A DNA stretch of 64,000 nt from Tuctoria greenei (taxonomy: Eukaryota; Streptophyta; Magnoliopsida; Poales; Poaceae). Positions 21,000 through 32,885 of this stretch are shown in pieces. The stretch is from the NCBI GenBank assembly GCA_036927565.1, contig JAYESD010000004.1:164459697-164523696 (forward strand), in the 5' to 3' direction. Position 1 is the first letter of the stretch. Each line of letters begins with the position of its first letter. The position numbers were made by a program, and so were the translations under genes. The notes under the pieces are model-generated. The model searched no databases and had not been told where the DNA came from. It saw only the letters and a program-made list of their open reading frames with translations.

Positions 21000-23288
21000 A
21001 TGGAGAAGTACTCTGCCAAACCTTGTGTGTTCGCTGGTATTGATTTTCAGGTTTGGAAGGCACGCATGGAGGCTTTCATCCAGGCACAAGGCTTTGCAAT
21101 ATGGGAGAAGGTATACAAGCCTTACGAAGTGCCATCAAACGATCAAGTTACAGCTACAAATCTGAGAGATGTCGACAACAACAACAAGGCTCGGAACTTG
21201 ATCATACAAGGATTAACACAAAGCGACTTCGACTGTGTTGCACACCTCCGATCTGCATACGATGTGTGGAAAGCACTTTGTGACTACCACGAAGGATCCA
21301 ACACGATCAAAGAGGTAAGGCAAGACATGTTTAAGAAAGAATACATGAGCTTCGAGATGCAACCCGGTGAGTCTATTGATGACCTTTTTGCTCGCTTTAA
21401 TAAGATTCTCAGCAACTTGCGTAGTGTCAATGTTAATTTTTCAGATGCTGAAAATGCTAGGCAATTGCTAAGTGCATTAGATATGTCAATTTGGGAGATG
21501 AAATTCACATCTATTCGTGAATCTACTGTCATGAGTTCACTTACTTTAGATGTGCTATATTCCAAGTTAAAAACTCATGAAATTGACATAATCTCACGTA
21601 AGAACCCCAATAAGTCTATTGCATTTGTTTCACAACGTGATATGTCTAGGTCCGTCCAATCATCATCTTGCAATACTCTTGCTTTAATGTCCTCACTAAC
21701 CGTGGAGCAGATCGAAGAATTTCCAGAAGAGGAGTTGGTACTCATCTCTACTAGATTCTCAAAAGCATTGCAAAATGTGAGAACTAGAAGGAGAGGAAGC
21801 TCCAGACCTCAACGCTATTTTGAATGTGGTGAAACAGGACACTTTTGTACAGAATGCCCTAACCTTTTAGGTCCGACCACCCGGGAAGAAAAACAAAGCA
21901 AGGTTCGGACCTCCTCTAGAAATTTCAACAAGAAGAAGAAAGGTACCATAGGACGCAAGATGATCAACAGTTTCATCACCGCGCTTCAAGAGTTCAATTC
22001 AAGTGACGTGGACATTGGAAGTGATGAAGATAAAGATGATTTGGCAAACTTGTGCTTCATGGCGGGCAAGTCAAGATCAAGTATGGAGGAGGCAGAACAC
22101 AACAGCGACAATGAAGAGGTATGTCCTACTTGCGAAGAAATGTGTGATGTTATTTCTCGTGCCACTATTATTGTTAAGAAAAATGACAAAAAACTTAGGG
22201 ATAGTGCTGCTAAAATTGAATCACTAGAATCTGAAATCAACCGTTTAAAAACTTTGATTCCTAGTGATGATGCATGTTCCTCATGTGATTTAATATATGA
22301 ACAATTGTCCTCATTAAGAAGTGCGCACACCTCCACACTTGATAAACTTGAGTTAGAAATTGAAAAGAACAAAGAGCTTGCTGCACTTAATGATAAAAAC
22401 TTGAAAGATGCTAGCTGTTCTACAATTGATTTGCATTGTTCTACTTGTGATGATCTTGATAAGAAACTACAGGATGCTATGAATGAAATTTCTATATTGA
22501 ACAATGCTTTACGTTCTCATGAAGTTAAATTTTGTTCCAATTGCAAACTAAAAGGAAAAACTTCATGTGAAAATTGCCTTGATCTGTCCAATAAACTTGA
22601 TGACATGCATAGGACATTAGATCGGTTTTGTAATAGGAATAAGAACCTAAACTTACTGCTGAATTCTTCCAAGTCTTGCAATGATAAAACTGGTTTAGGT
22701 TTTGATTCTCATGCTAAGGCACATCCACCTAAAATTGTAAAGTCATTAGGAAGTGGTTTGATTCAAACAGTTCCTAAACAAAAAGGAGTAGTTTTCAAAT
22801 CCGTAGGAGTGTTGCCTCATTCGGTTTCAAATAAAAATATTGCTTGCTCATCTAGATATGAACACAAAGTTAAATTTCATTGTACCTTCTGTGGTAGAGA
22901 TTGTCATGTCATAGATTTTTGTTATAGACTAGCTAAACAACAGAAAAGGGAAAGAATGGTTGCTAGATCTCATAACTTTCATGCAAAATTTGCTGCACAC
23001 ATTGAACTGAATGTACAACCTGCTGTTTTGAGTCAAAAACATTCAAAGTTTACCTCCGGACCTTCTGTTTTTGCCTCCGGAGCTACTGATTTTTGTGCTA
23101 TACAAGTAACACCTTATAGGTCAGTAGTCAAGAATAAAAAATCTCAAACTTTGACTCATAAACATGCTGTTTTGTCTCAGCTTTCGCGTGTTTTTCCTGC
23201 TGCACGTCGCGTGACTCAGTACTGGATTCCTAAATGCCTTTTGACTAACCCCAGTATTGAGTCATCGACGTATTGTGCTTCTATGTAG
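21000..23288 (+). CDS. copia-2 gag (with coiled coil and second zinc knuckle)
   Basis: The ATG at 21000 is 62 bp after the LTR; the frame is open to a TAG at 23286-23288 (762 residues). UBN2-type gag spans about residues 1-210. A zinc knuckle near residue 275 reads YFECGETGHFCTEC and lacks the first Cys of CCHC. A long charged heptad-rich coiled-coil region (about 385-555) carries scattered Cys pairs. A second, complete knuckle, CTFCGRDCHVIDFC, lies near residue 627. This layout is typical of SIRE-type gag. The stop lies just before the protease and separates gag from pol; I infer it is probably a lesion, since pol continues in frame past it. Confidence 0.85.
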   Translation: MEKYSAKPCVFAGIDFQVWKARMEAFIQAQGFAIWEKVYKPYEVPSNDQVTATNLRDVDNNNKARNLIIQGLTQSDFDCVAHLRSAYDVWKALCDYHEGSNTIKEVRQDMFKKEYMSFEMQPGESIDDLFARFNKILSNLRSVNVNFSDAENARQLLSALDMSIWEMKFTSIRESTVMSSLTLDVLYSKLKTHEIDIISRKNPNKSIAFVSQRDMSRSVQSSSCNTLALMSSLTVEQIEEFPEEELVLISTRFSKALQNVRTRRRGSSRPQRYFECGETGHFCTECPNLLGPTTREEKQSKVRTSSRNFNKKKKGTIGRKMINSFITALQEFNSSDVDIGSDEDKDDLANLCFMAGKSRSSMEEAEHNSDNEEVCPTCEEMCDVISRATIIVKKNDKKLRDSAAKIESLESEINRLKTLIPSDDACSSCDLIYEQLSSLRSAHTSTLDKLELEIEKNKELAALNDKNLKDASCSTIDLHCSTCDDLDKKLQDAMNEISILNNALRSHEVKFCSNCKLKGKTSCENCLDLSNKLDDMHRTLDRFCNRNKNLNLLLNSSKSCNDKTGLGFDSHAKAHPPKIVKSLGSGLIQTVPKQKGVVFKSVGVLPHSVSNKNIACSSRYEHKVKFHCTFCGRDCHVIDFCYRLAKQQKRERMVARSHNFHAKFAAHIELNVQPAVLSQKHSKFTSGPSVFASGATDFCAIQVTPYRSVVKNKKSQTLTHKHAVLSQLSRVFPAARRVTQYWIPKCLLTNPSIESSTYCASM

Positions 23289-26200
23289 GTTACACGTTTG
23301 AGGAAGGAGAACATTTGGATTGTGGATTCAGGTTGCTCACGCCACATGACCGGTAACAAAGATTGGTTCTCCTCCCTCTCTTTTGTGTCACGTGTAGAGA
23401 ATGTTACTTTTGCCGATAATTCTTCAACTCCTATAATTGCTAAGGGATCAGTTAGAGTAATGATCACTACAATTTGAAGGATGTGGCACTTGTCAAAAAA
23501 TTGAAATACAACTTGCTTTCTGTTTCGCAATTGCTAGATGAAAATTTGGAAATTATTTTCAATAAAAACTGCTGCAAAGTTGTAAGTTCAAATAGTGAGC
23601 TTATTTTTAACATGTCTCGGTTTGGAAGAGTTTTTAAAGCTGATTTTGATATGTCTTTCTCTAAGCATAGGTGTCTAGTTGCTAATGATTCAAAGGACTT
23701 ATATTTTTGGCATTGTAGACTTGGTCACGTAGGCTTTGATCACCTAACGCGTGTTAGTGCTCTTGATCGCATACGTGGGCTGCCTAAGCTTAAAGGGGAC
23801 AAAGAAATTGTGTGCTCTTCTTGTAGACATGCTAAGATGGTTGCAGGTTCACATACTCCTCTCACAATGATCATGACAACTGAACCATGTCAACTTTTTG
23901 CATCTTGACACCATAGGACCTTCACGTGTTCAATCCTTCGGAGGTAAATGGTATGTTCTTGTTATTGTTGATGATTATTCTAGATACTCTTGGTATGGCA
24001 TCTAAGAATGAAGTTTTTAGTCACTTTAGAACTTTATTCCTTAGATTATCAATTGATCACCCAGGATCATTAAAAGCAATTAGAAGTGATAACAGAACTG
24101 AATTTAAAAATCAATCTTTTGATCACTTTTGTGCTGAAAATAGAATAGATCATCAACTTTCTTCACCATATGTACCTCAACAAAACGGTGTTGTAGAAAG
24201 AAAGAATAGAACCTTAGTTGAGATGGCTAGGACTATGCTTGATGAATATCAAACTCCTAGGAAATTTTGGGCTGATGCGTTAGCAACCGCTTGTTATGTC
24301 TCAAATCATGTTTTCTTGCATGCTAAGCTAGGTAAAACACCATATGAGCTCTGGTTTGGACATAGGCCTATTTTTACACACTTTCGGGTCTTTAGTTGCA
24401 AATGCTTTGTTAAGAAACAAGGTAATCTTGATAAATTTGAACCTAGATCCTTTGATGGCATGTTTCTTGGTTATCCATCTCATACTAGAGGCTACCGTGT
24501 GCTTTTACTTGACACTAAAAAAATTGTGGAGACTTGTGAAGTGTCTTTTGATGAATCTAGCCCAGGTACTAGCGGAAACATTGAAGGTCCAGATCCATAT
24601 CCGCAGGGGGAGAGCATTTTCATAGAAGATGAGGAAGAATTGGAGTTGCTGCTAGAAAATTTAGCAGCTAAAGACTTTGGTTTAGCTCCGATTGTTAATT
24701 CTCAACCAGCACCGACAACCATCAATGCTGATTCAAATCATCCTCAAGCCACAAGCTCATCGATTTGTGATGAACATGAAGAATAAGAAGGAGCTTGTGA
24801 GACATTTGTTCCCCTACGGTTTTACAAAGATCATCCCCCACAACAGATGATTGGAAGCTTACACGAACGAGTCACACGGTCTAGTTTTTGCGATCCAAAC
24901 TCTCATGCTCATTCTGCTTTTGTTGCTTCTTTTGAACCCAAAGATATATCACACGCACTCACTAATGAATCTTGGATTATTGCCATGCAAGAAGAGTTAG
25001 AAAATTTTGAAAGAAATAATGTTTGGATACTTGTACCTCCACCTCAAGGTCACACTTTAATTGGAACTAAATGGGTATTTAAAAATAAACAAAGTGAGGA
25101 TGGGGTTGTGGTTAGGAATAAGGCTAGGTTGGTTGCTCAAGGTTTCACTCAAGTTGAAGGTCTAGATTTTGATGAAACTTTTGCTCCTGTCGCTAGATTA
25201 GAAGCCATAAGAATTTTGTTAGCTTTTGCGGCATCTAAAAGTTTTAAGCTATTTCAAATGGATGTTAAAAGTGCTTTTCTTAATAGCTACATAGATGAGG
25301 AGGTTTATGTCAAACAACCACCGGGTTTTGAAAATCCAGATTTTCCTAATCAAGTTTACAAACTGTCCAAAGCCTTATACGGTCTCAAACAAGCCCCATG
25401 GTATGATAGGTTAAAAACATTCTTACTTGAAAAGGGGTTTACCATGGGCAAGGTTGATAAAACTCTTTTTGTGCTTAAACATGGCAATGACTCATTATTC
25501 GTTCAAGTGTATGTGGATGATATTATCTTTGGTTGTGCTTCTCATGATCTTGTGTCCAAGTTTTCAGCAATGATGAGTTTCGAATTTGAAATGAGTATGA
25601 TGGGTGAACTCACTTACTTTTTGGGGCTGCAAATCAAGCAAACCAAGGAGGGTACCTTTGTGCATCAAACGAAGTATACCAAAGACCTCCTAAGGCGCTT
25701 CAACATGGACAAAAGCAATCCTCTTCGGACACCAATGGGAACAGCAACAACACTTGAACTTGATGAAGATGGTGAATCTGTGAATCAAAAAGAATATAGA
25801 AGCATGATCGGATCACTTTTGTACCTCACGGCATCAAGACCGGACATACAATTCAGCGTATGTCTTTGTGCACGGTTTCAAGCTTCCCCACGTGTTTCAC
25901 ATCGTCAAGCCGTCAAAAGGATTCTCAGGTACTTACATGGAACCCAAGAATTTAGTATTTTTCTTCCTTCTTCCTCAACCGTTACTTTGGAAGCTTTTTC
26001 GGATGCTGATTTTGGGGGTTGTAGGATTGATAGGAAAAGTACTTCCGGTGCTTGTCATTTTCTTGGTAATTCTCTTGTTGCTTGGTCCTCTAGAAAACAA
26101 AATTCAGTTGCACAATCCACAGCCGAATCTGAATATGTAGCTGATGCTAGTGCTTGCTCACAAATTCTTTGGATTGTTCGAACACTTAAGGACTATGGGG

Positions 26201-26458
26201 TTAATCTAAATAGTGTTCCACTGTTCTGTGATAACACTAGTGCCATTTGCTAAAAACCCCGTGCAACATTCTAGAACTAAGCACATTGACATTAGGTATC
26301 ACTTTCTCCGAGATAATGTTGAAAAAGGAAACATTGTGCTTCACCATGTAGATACCGAACAACAATTGGTTGACATTTTTACAAAACCTTTGGATTTCAC
26401 TCTTTTTTGTTACATTCGTAGTGAAATAGGGGTTATGCATCCTCATGGCTTAAATTGA
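23289..26458 (+). pseudogene. copia-2 pol (PR-INT-RT-RH), several frameshifts
   Basis: Protease with VDSGCSRHM lies at about 23313, in the gag frame. The frame changes near 23460 (a missing base), near 23892 (an extra T) and near 26250; an in-frame TAA lies at 24784. Integrase shows WHCRLGH..., two Cys (SSC), SDN (about 24085) and VERKNR (about 24195). Reverse transcriptase has an intact YVDD (about 25510-25521) and RNase H runs about 25985-26240. The 3' end with the conserved HIDIRYHFLRD motif is in the last frame, ending at 26458. The catalytic residues survive but no full polyprotein can be read. Confidence 0.9.
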
Positions 26459-27470
26459 GGGGGGGGGTTTGAAACTTGGGAAGTCTATGTGTGAATCTGA
26501 AATTAAAATAATATGAGCATAGTATTTCATACATATATGACTTTGTGATTCCTTTTACATGCTGAAAGTTCTTACTACATTACTCATGTTATACATTTTG
26601 TAGTTTTTGCCATGTCTAGTAATTGGAATAATTACTTACACTAAAACTGGTCATGGTTGAACTTTCTTGCTGTTTTGAACTTGTTACATGTTCATAAGTG
26701 CTTTTAATCATAAAGAATTAATCAAGTAATCAACTCACATGTTGAGTTTTTATGAACGAATATAAATTGAGAAAAGATCAAGAGAATATGCATGCATCGC
26801 ACTTCTTCTTTTGAGATGGCTTGTCATTGCACTTAGATATGAACTTGGAAGAAGTTGTGTATGACTAAAACCATGTCTTTAAGCTTCTGATTGTCAAATA
26901 ACATAGGCTTAGCTTGGTTGGTTAGAATAAGGCAGATGCGCATATAATCTCTTGCAAAAATCATTTGATCTAAATTTATGCTTTGAAAAATAATAAAATG
27001 CAGCAACTAGTGTCATGCCTTTAGGTTTTGAAATAGTTAAGTTTGTGAGATCATGACTTGATTAAATTGAAAATTACATTTGATCTCTAGCATGACTTAC
27101 ACTACTTTATGTATTTCATTGATGTGATAATGTAAGGTACTTGATAGTATGACTTGGATGAGCTTTGTTTTATATGTATATATTATAATATGCTCATAAC
27201 AACTAAAGTTGGAGAGATAATTTGTTTATATGTTCATGACTTGCTGAATACATTGTCAAAGGGGGGGAGATAAGCATAGAGAGAGAGAGAATATGTGCAT
27301 AAGGAGAGATAATAAAGGGGGAGAGATAATATGGAATTTTTGCTCTTTTTGTTTTGTTCTCATTTTACTTTTTATTTAAAGGGGGAGAAATTGCCTTCAA
27401 AACTTTTATGTGAATAAGCCAATGTTCGGATATTAAATGGTGTTGCCAATGCATTCATCAAGGGGGAGAT
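26459..27470 (+). other. 3' region of copia-2 with repeated polypurine tracts
   Basis: About 1 kb without an ORF. G-rich purine tracts occur at about 26456-26466, 27259-27275, 27316-27330, 27378-27390 and 27459-27470. Only the last (AAGGGGGAGAT) abuts the LTR and is the working polypurine tract. No env-like ORF is seen, unlike copia-3. Confidence 0.75.
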
Positions 27471-29396
27471 TGTAAGACCTATGTGTGCTGAATACATTGG
27501 CTTGTAGTGAATATACTTGCTTTGACGATAAAAGTTTTGAATATCACCAAAACACCTTTTTATCAAGGTCCGACTCTAGCTCTGAGCTACAGCAAGGTCC
27601 GACGGTAGGTCCGGCTTGGTTTGGGTAGCTTCGGTTACATTCGATGCTAGGTCCGACTAGCTTTGGTCAGCTCCGGTAAAGTTTTGTCTTTAGCTCCGGC
27701 ATGTCTTTGATAGCTCCGGCATGTCTTTGATAGCTCCGACATGTCTTTGATAGCTCCGACATGATTTTGATAGCTCCGTCGTGTTTTTGCTAAGCTCCAA
27801 AGTTGATTTTTCTAGCTCCGGCTTTTGGGATTACTAGTTCCGACTAGTTCTGGTTAGCTCCGGCGCTAGGTCCTACTAGTTTTGTAAGCTCCGGCGGGAG
27901 CTTGGTTGTACTAGTTTTGGTAAGCTCCGGCGCTAGGTTCTACTAGCTTTTATTAGCTCCGGCTCAAGGTCCGGGTTGCTCTGGAAAGGTCCGGAACTTG
28001 ACCGTAGTGCTTCTGCTTTTCATTTCCAATGTTTCGTACTTGCTTTACATTGTTGGAAAGATTGCTTAGTATTCAGTTGCTAAGTTTTTGGTGCGTTTTG
28101 GTTGATATGGATGATATCGTGTTACTTTGGTTTTGCAACATGCTTATGTGAGGTTCTCACGTAGGGTGTTGTGTTCGGAACTAACTTGAGTCAAGTCGAG
28201 GACTTGGGATCGTATGGATTGGTTGTTTATTTATGTGCAGGTGTTGCTTGAGTTCAAGACATGGCTGGTGACGGGATCCATTGGACTAGTCTCAGGGAGG
28301 AGATGAGGTTCCAACAAACAAATTCAGGAGGAATTGTGGTTGAGGTGATCAGGAGGTTGCGCAGCATGATTGAATCAAGAACAATGTATATGAAGGTATC
28401 GTGGACGTCATTGGAAGATGTTTGCACATGTGCAAGGAGTGCATGGACGTGGCTGCATGGTTCCGAGGTGTGATGAAGAGATGTGGACGTAAAGAATTGG
28501 TCGGAAAGGTCCAACCGACTAGGTTATGGACTCAGGTTGTGGCTGAGTCGGGTTTGACTCAAATATGGAAAGATTTGAGTTGGTTATGATAGGATTTCTT
28601 GTGGGTCACAAATTTGAGTTGTTTAGGAATGTGGTATACGTTCCTAAGGTGTTTGGAAGTCTTAAGATTGCTTCTATCTGCGTATAGAAGAATCTTGAGC
28701 AGTTATGGAAATTTACGATTCGTGATCTGAGTAGGATTGGAGTCCTAGTTGATATTGGGTTGGCCTAAGGGCTGGTTATATAAGCAAGGGAGCCCAGAGC
28801 TCATGGTGCACGACTTTGGGGCTGTTCCTCTTGTGTTCTATTGAATGAAATTCGTAGTTTGAAGGAACTTTTGTGCCTTGTTCGTCAGACTTGTTCCAGA
28901 CAAGTTTTACTCATCGAGTTTCTGGACAGCACTACCTTTCGTCGGTGGTTTTATTATAACTCGAGTTTTAAATATCCAATTGACGTGATTCTTTTTGGGT
29001 TGTCTTTACAACTTGGTTGTCTATCATATGTCAAAATTTCATGGTCATTGGATTTGTGGTTTATGATCTACACGAGTTTATTTGCAGCGTTCCAGAACTA
29101 TTTTTTTCTCGGGTAGGGCAGATTGATCATTGTTTGATCTTTCGATCATAACTTGAGTTTTTCTCGACGGATTTGAGTGATTCTTTTTGTGTTGTCTTTG
29201 TGACTTGATTATATCTTATATCTATCACTTTTGTCATGGTGAAACACGTTTAGATTAGTCTCACACATGATTTCTTTAACAGATCGTTTTTCTGTCGAAA
29301 GGGTTTGGGGTTTAATTGTTTCCGCTGCGTAAGATTTTTAAATCTACCATTCACCCCCCCCCTCTGGTAGCTTTTCACGTGCTCTTAGATCATACA
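27471..29396 (+). repeat. 3' LTR of copia-2
   Basis: 1926 bp, matching the 5' LTR throughout, and followed by the right TSD TCAAC at 29397-29401. It carries the same motif array and TATA box. Confidence 0.95.
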
Positions 29397-31889
29397 TCAA
29401 CTAACTAATGTTATTTGTACAGGCTGCAGAGGCACCTTTTATGTACTCCAAGTAAAACTCCCCATACGCGGGCGGTTATAAGGCCAAGGGGTACTAGGTG
29501 CTGGATCGAGATTGTTGTGGATGGCAGGGGGCATTGACGCTGTGTTAACACAGAGTTGGGAAATGCCATCCGATTTTGCTTTCTAGGGATGGTTCTTGCG
29601 GACGGTCAACTAACTGCCGCGCATAATTGGGATCACTATGCCCTGAAACCATATGGCACTGCAGGTACTTGTCAGGACAAAGTTTGGGAGATTTATTGGG
29701 TAAGTTTGTTTTCATTGTTTAAAATATATTGCATCTTAATTTGGTTGATACCAATTGTTGGTTTTATGCAGGGTATGTTTAAATTGGAGGAATGTGTGGT
29801 TCCAGCATCTACGAGGTCTATTTTCGAGACGTCTGCAAGAATGCTCACGAAGGACTCCTTCTTTGATGCACATATCAAGGTTGTGACCATGTATTACAAG
29901 ACTAGGTTGCGTCAGTCCATGACAAACAAGCGAGCAACTACAATTTATCTACAGAAGCATGATTACATGGTGAGTAGTGTGGATTGGATCTGTGTAGATA
30001 TGGCAGCTTGGGAATGGCTATGCGAATATTGGGCGTAAAAGGAGTTCAAAAATATTTCAAAGAGAAATCGAAGCAACCGGAAGAGCAAGCCTAGACTACA
30101 ACGTTATGGGGCTGATGGACATGTGCGGATGGCACAACGAATGGTATGAACTATTACAATCACTTGTAAATTGCTTCGAAAAATTGCAATGATTGAACTC
30201 ATGTTGTATTTTGATGTTGCAGGAAGATGAAACCGGTGTCGCTCTTTCTTTTATCGAGGTTTACTTCAGGGGGAACAAAGGCACAAATCCGGCATGCCCG
30301 AAGCAGTTGCGTGACGAGACAACAATACAAAAAGCAATAAGTGTTGAGTGCTCTCTATCTATGAACTGAATCTATCTTCTATTACATCCACATGTGAACT
30401 TAATTTATTCTTGCAGACAAAAATATGTTGAGTGTCTCAAGAAATAGAATGGAGATGATGTAGATTATCTAAGAGCGCCATTTGATGTGGGTACGGCGTA
30501 CGAAGCCAGCGGAGGCGTACCGCATGGGAGGTACGTGTAAAGGTAATGATTGTTTAAAGGTTAATTATTGTGGATTCATCACTTTTGTGTTTTTTGTAGA
30601 CTTGGATTAGGCGATGGTTATGTGGAGCGTGACGCTTATGTGGGATGACGGTCTTCTACTTCTAGTTTGAGTCGATCCCGTGTTGCAGATTAGGAATTGA
30701 AAGAAAAATTAAGACAATACGAGGAGAAAGTGGAACAACAACAACTGCAAATGCAACAACAACAGCAAATACAGATGCAGTAGTATGCAATATTTGTATA
30801 TGGCGCAGGTAACTTGTAATCTTATCAATTGAATTGTTTATTCGTTTACAAAACCATTTCTACTTAATATTTCACGAATAATTTCCTTCATGTAGTTCTT
30901 GGGTCAAGGCAACAGTGGAACTCAGTTCAATATGCCACAACAGCCTTAGTTCGAGATGATGTCGCAGATAAACTACTGTTTTACTTAAGTTGGTATACTT
31001 ATTACCATATTTGTGTTAAAGTCAGTAACTGAATATTTTTACTTTATGCAGTTCTTTCCTCAGGGTGGCTTTGGATCGCAGTTTGGTATGCCTCGTCCGA
31101 TGCAGCCCGGACAACAAGTTGGCTCTTCTTCACAGGTATAAGCATTTCTTATTAACTCGACTTATAGTACTAAATACTAATTATATTTGTCTCAGGGTTC
31201 CCAGAGTGGTCAAGCTTATCCTCCACAATCTCGGAGATTCATGTCAATGTTGGCCCTTGGATTGTCACCTTATCCAGATGTTCTCCCATCGTTGTCCTTT
31301 GCTTCGGGCCATAGTCAACCATCAACAACTCTAAGCGTCGTAGCGGTATGATTACTAAATCATTAGCTCTAATGAAAGTGTAGCTTAATTTGAACAATAC
31401 TCAACGACTTATTCAATTACATAGTTGGTAATACCTTTAAGTCAATTACACGTGTGAGTTGGGAATTCGTGAATTTTAGAAAGATTGAGACATATGAATT
31501 GTAACTATTAATGCAAAGTTAACTTTTATTTGTTTCTCATAGGGTTTGATTCATGTAACGCCTCATTATTGCGATGAATTCCTCAATTTGAATGCTGGAG
31601 GTGCAAGTGGTGGAGGTTCGAACAATGACATGGAAGCGGATTAATTTTCACAATGGTCCTTTGGAGTAATTTGAATGTGAACTCATTGTTATATTGAAGT
31701 TAGTTATTGTATGACTATGTGAACTCGTTGTTTTATTGTGTTTTTCTTATGACTATGGCTTGTATGCAATGTGTTTGCATTGTCATTTTATTTGCTACTG
31801 TGTTGGACAGTTGTATATATTGTTGGACTTGTGTTGACTGTTTTACTTGTTGCTTGTATACTTGCTGCCTGCTGGAATGTGCTGGATCG

Positions 31890-32398
31890 TGGTCTATATG
31901 ACCAGGAGGCTCCCCAACCGGGGTGGCAGCGAAAGCAGTCGCAGTTTAAAAAAAAGCCTGTAAAGTCGTTAGTGTGGACCAAGTCGACGGTCATAACTAC
32001 CATATGGCCATCGATTTTGTGCCCATACTGATGGCTATATGACCCCCAGGCGCACACGTGTCCACTTTATGTCCATCGGTACGCCCAGGGGCCAGACACT
32101 TTAAGCCCAATAAAGATGTCGAGACCCACGGGCCGACACATTTATGGCTTTATGACTGTCGGTGTGGCCAGGCCGACGGTCTAAACTAGTTTTCAAACTA
32201 AATACGTCGAGATATGGTGCCCAACAGCTTTAAGAGCCTAAAGTCGTCGGCGTTGATGGCTATAAGTCCTTAAGAACGTCGAACAACAGTCGACAGCTAT
32301 GGCCATCGGTAGGACAACGTTCTTACTCTAAACTCGACGGTTATTGTAGCTTACCGATGTCGATAAGGCCGACATTTCTTTGCACATTTCCTGTAGTG
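31890..32398 (+). repeat. CACTA-1 right subterminal repeats and terminal inverted repeat
   Basis: Words such as GTCGACGG, GGCCATCG, TGTCGAG and CGTCGGC occur in both orientations down to the terminal GTAGTG at 32393-32398. In this family the second-gene protein binds such repeats to bring the ends together. A GGAGGCTCCCC motif at its left edge is shared with CACTA-2 (53141). Confidence 0.8.
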
Positions 32399-32401
32399 TC
32401 T

Positions 32402-32650
32402 TCAATCCACCCCTTGAGTAGAGATCATATTCTCATCCATGATGAAAGAGAATAGGGCTCCTTCAGCTCCAGCATGAACGTGGTCATGGATTGGTGAAGC
32501 CAACCCATGATATGAGTGTTGGATGAAGATCCAACCATCCATCCCATGGTGGAGGCAAACCAAGAAGAACTCTTGGAGCCTCCCCCAAGCTTGGGAATGG
32601 ATGTCTTTGGCTCGTACTGAAAGCTGAAATTCTACCGCAGAGGGCAATGG
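32402..32650 (-). pseudogene. G0 gag fragment (Athila/Tat-type gypsy)
   Basis: The minus-strand frame shows a W.R...F...CLHHGMD.W...Q..YHGL pattern followed by an HAGAEGALFSF segment, which match the conserved stretches of Athila/Tat gag. It is truncated on the left by CACTA-1 at 32398. It lies only about 240 bp from the primer-binding site, so its N-terminal part appears deleted. It is part of the minus-strand element whose LTR starts at 32886. Confidence 0.65.
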
Positions 32651-32864
32651 TGTTGCCTAGCAGACATTTGTTGTGGTCCGCCTTGAACCATCTTGCAGTT
32701 AAGCACTTGCATCCTCGTTGGCCGTCCCATAAAATGGGTTAGCCAAAACTACCTTGTTTTTGCACAAATGGAGAAAACAAGCAAGAGTAATCCTGTCTAA
32801 CAACTATTAGTACCTATAGCTTAATCACAAGTGGTAGCTATCCTTCACTTCCTTTGCCTTCCTT
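32651..32864 (-). other. G0 leader remnant
   Basis: Short sequence between the primer-binding site and the gag fragment of the minus-strand element. No other feature seen. Confidence 0.5.
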
Positions 32865-32877
32865 GGCAACGGCGCCA
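32865..32877 (-). other. Primer-binding site of G0 (tRNA-Asp type)
   Basis: On the minus strand this reads TGGCGCCGTTGCC, the site used by Athila and Tat gypsy elements, 8 bases from the LTR end. It fixes the element's orientation and marks the LTR to its right as the 5' LTR. Confidence 0.85.
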
Positions 32878-32885
32878 GAAATGCT

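Larger units (their letters stand above)
19014..29396 (+). mobile_element. copia-2: SIRE/Maximus-type Ty1/copia element
   Basis: Full-length, 10.38 kb, with TSD TCAAC at 19009-19013 and 29397-29401. LTRs are 1924 and 1926 bp. The primer-binding site directly abuts the 5' LTR, gag-pol occupies 21000-26458, and a polypurine tract AAGGGGGAGAT abuts the 3' LTR. The long LTRs, large gag with coiled coil and second zinc knuckle, and long purine-tract-rich 3' region fit SIRE/Maximus. Differences between the LTRs number about 20 in the first 530 bp by eye, mostly transitions. It is inserted in an intron of the CACTA-1 second gene. Confidence 0.95.
18597..31644 (+). pseudogene. CACTA-1 second gene (TNPA-like / plant Ptta-En/Spm family)
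   Basis: This is a multi-exon gene model on homology to CACTA-2 and GT-AG sites. Exons lie at about 18597-18955, 29425-29699, 29772-30143, 30223-30340, 30417-30530, 30600-30808, 30896-30970, 31052-31135, 31196-31345 and 31543-31644. The segment at 29772-30143 has the W.CEYW...F...NRS features of the Transposase_24 (Ptta/En/Spm) family. Exon 30600-30808 encodes a Gln-rich, probably coiled-coil tail, and the last exon ends in a Gly-rich stretch. Copia-2 sits in the first intron seen here. In-frame stops at about 30036, 30446 and in exon 30600-30808 (two), plus a lost donor after about 30340, make it non-functional. In the family this protein binds subterminal repeats. Confidence 0.75.
18597..32398 (+). 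mobile_element. CACTA-1: right part of a CACTA (En/Spm) transposon
   Basis: The right end TTTCCTGTAGTG at 32387-32398 is the inverse of a CACTACAGGAAA terminal repeat. Before it lies about 500 bp of subterminal sequence rich in GTCGG/CGAC words. Exons of the second CACTA gene (18597-31644) match those of CACTA-2 (50085-53003) in order and position. The left part, including the transposase gene and left terminal repeat, should lie beyond gypsy-1, off-window. The right flank begins TCT, so a TCT TSD is predicted at the unseen left end. Copia-2 is nested at 19014-29396. Confidence 0.85.

Noticed and set aside
24784..24786. In-frame TAA in copia-2 as a programmed readthrough or pol-env boundary
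   Set aside because: It falls between integrase and RT in a linker, other frameshifts surround it, and no readthrough context is seen; ordinary decay is more likely.
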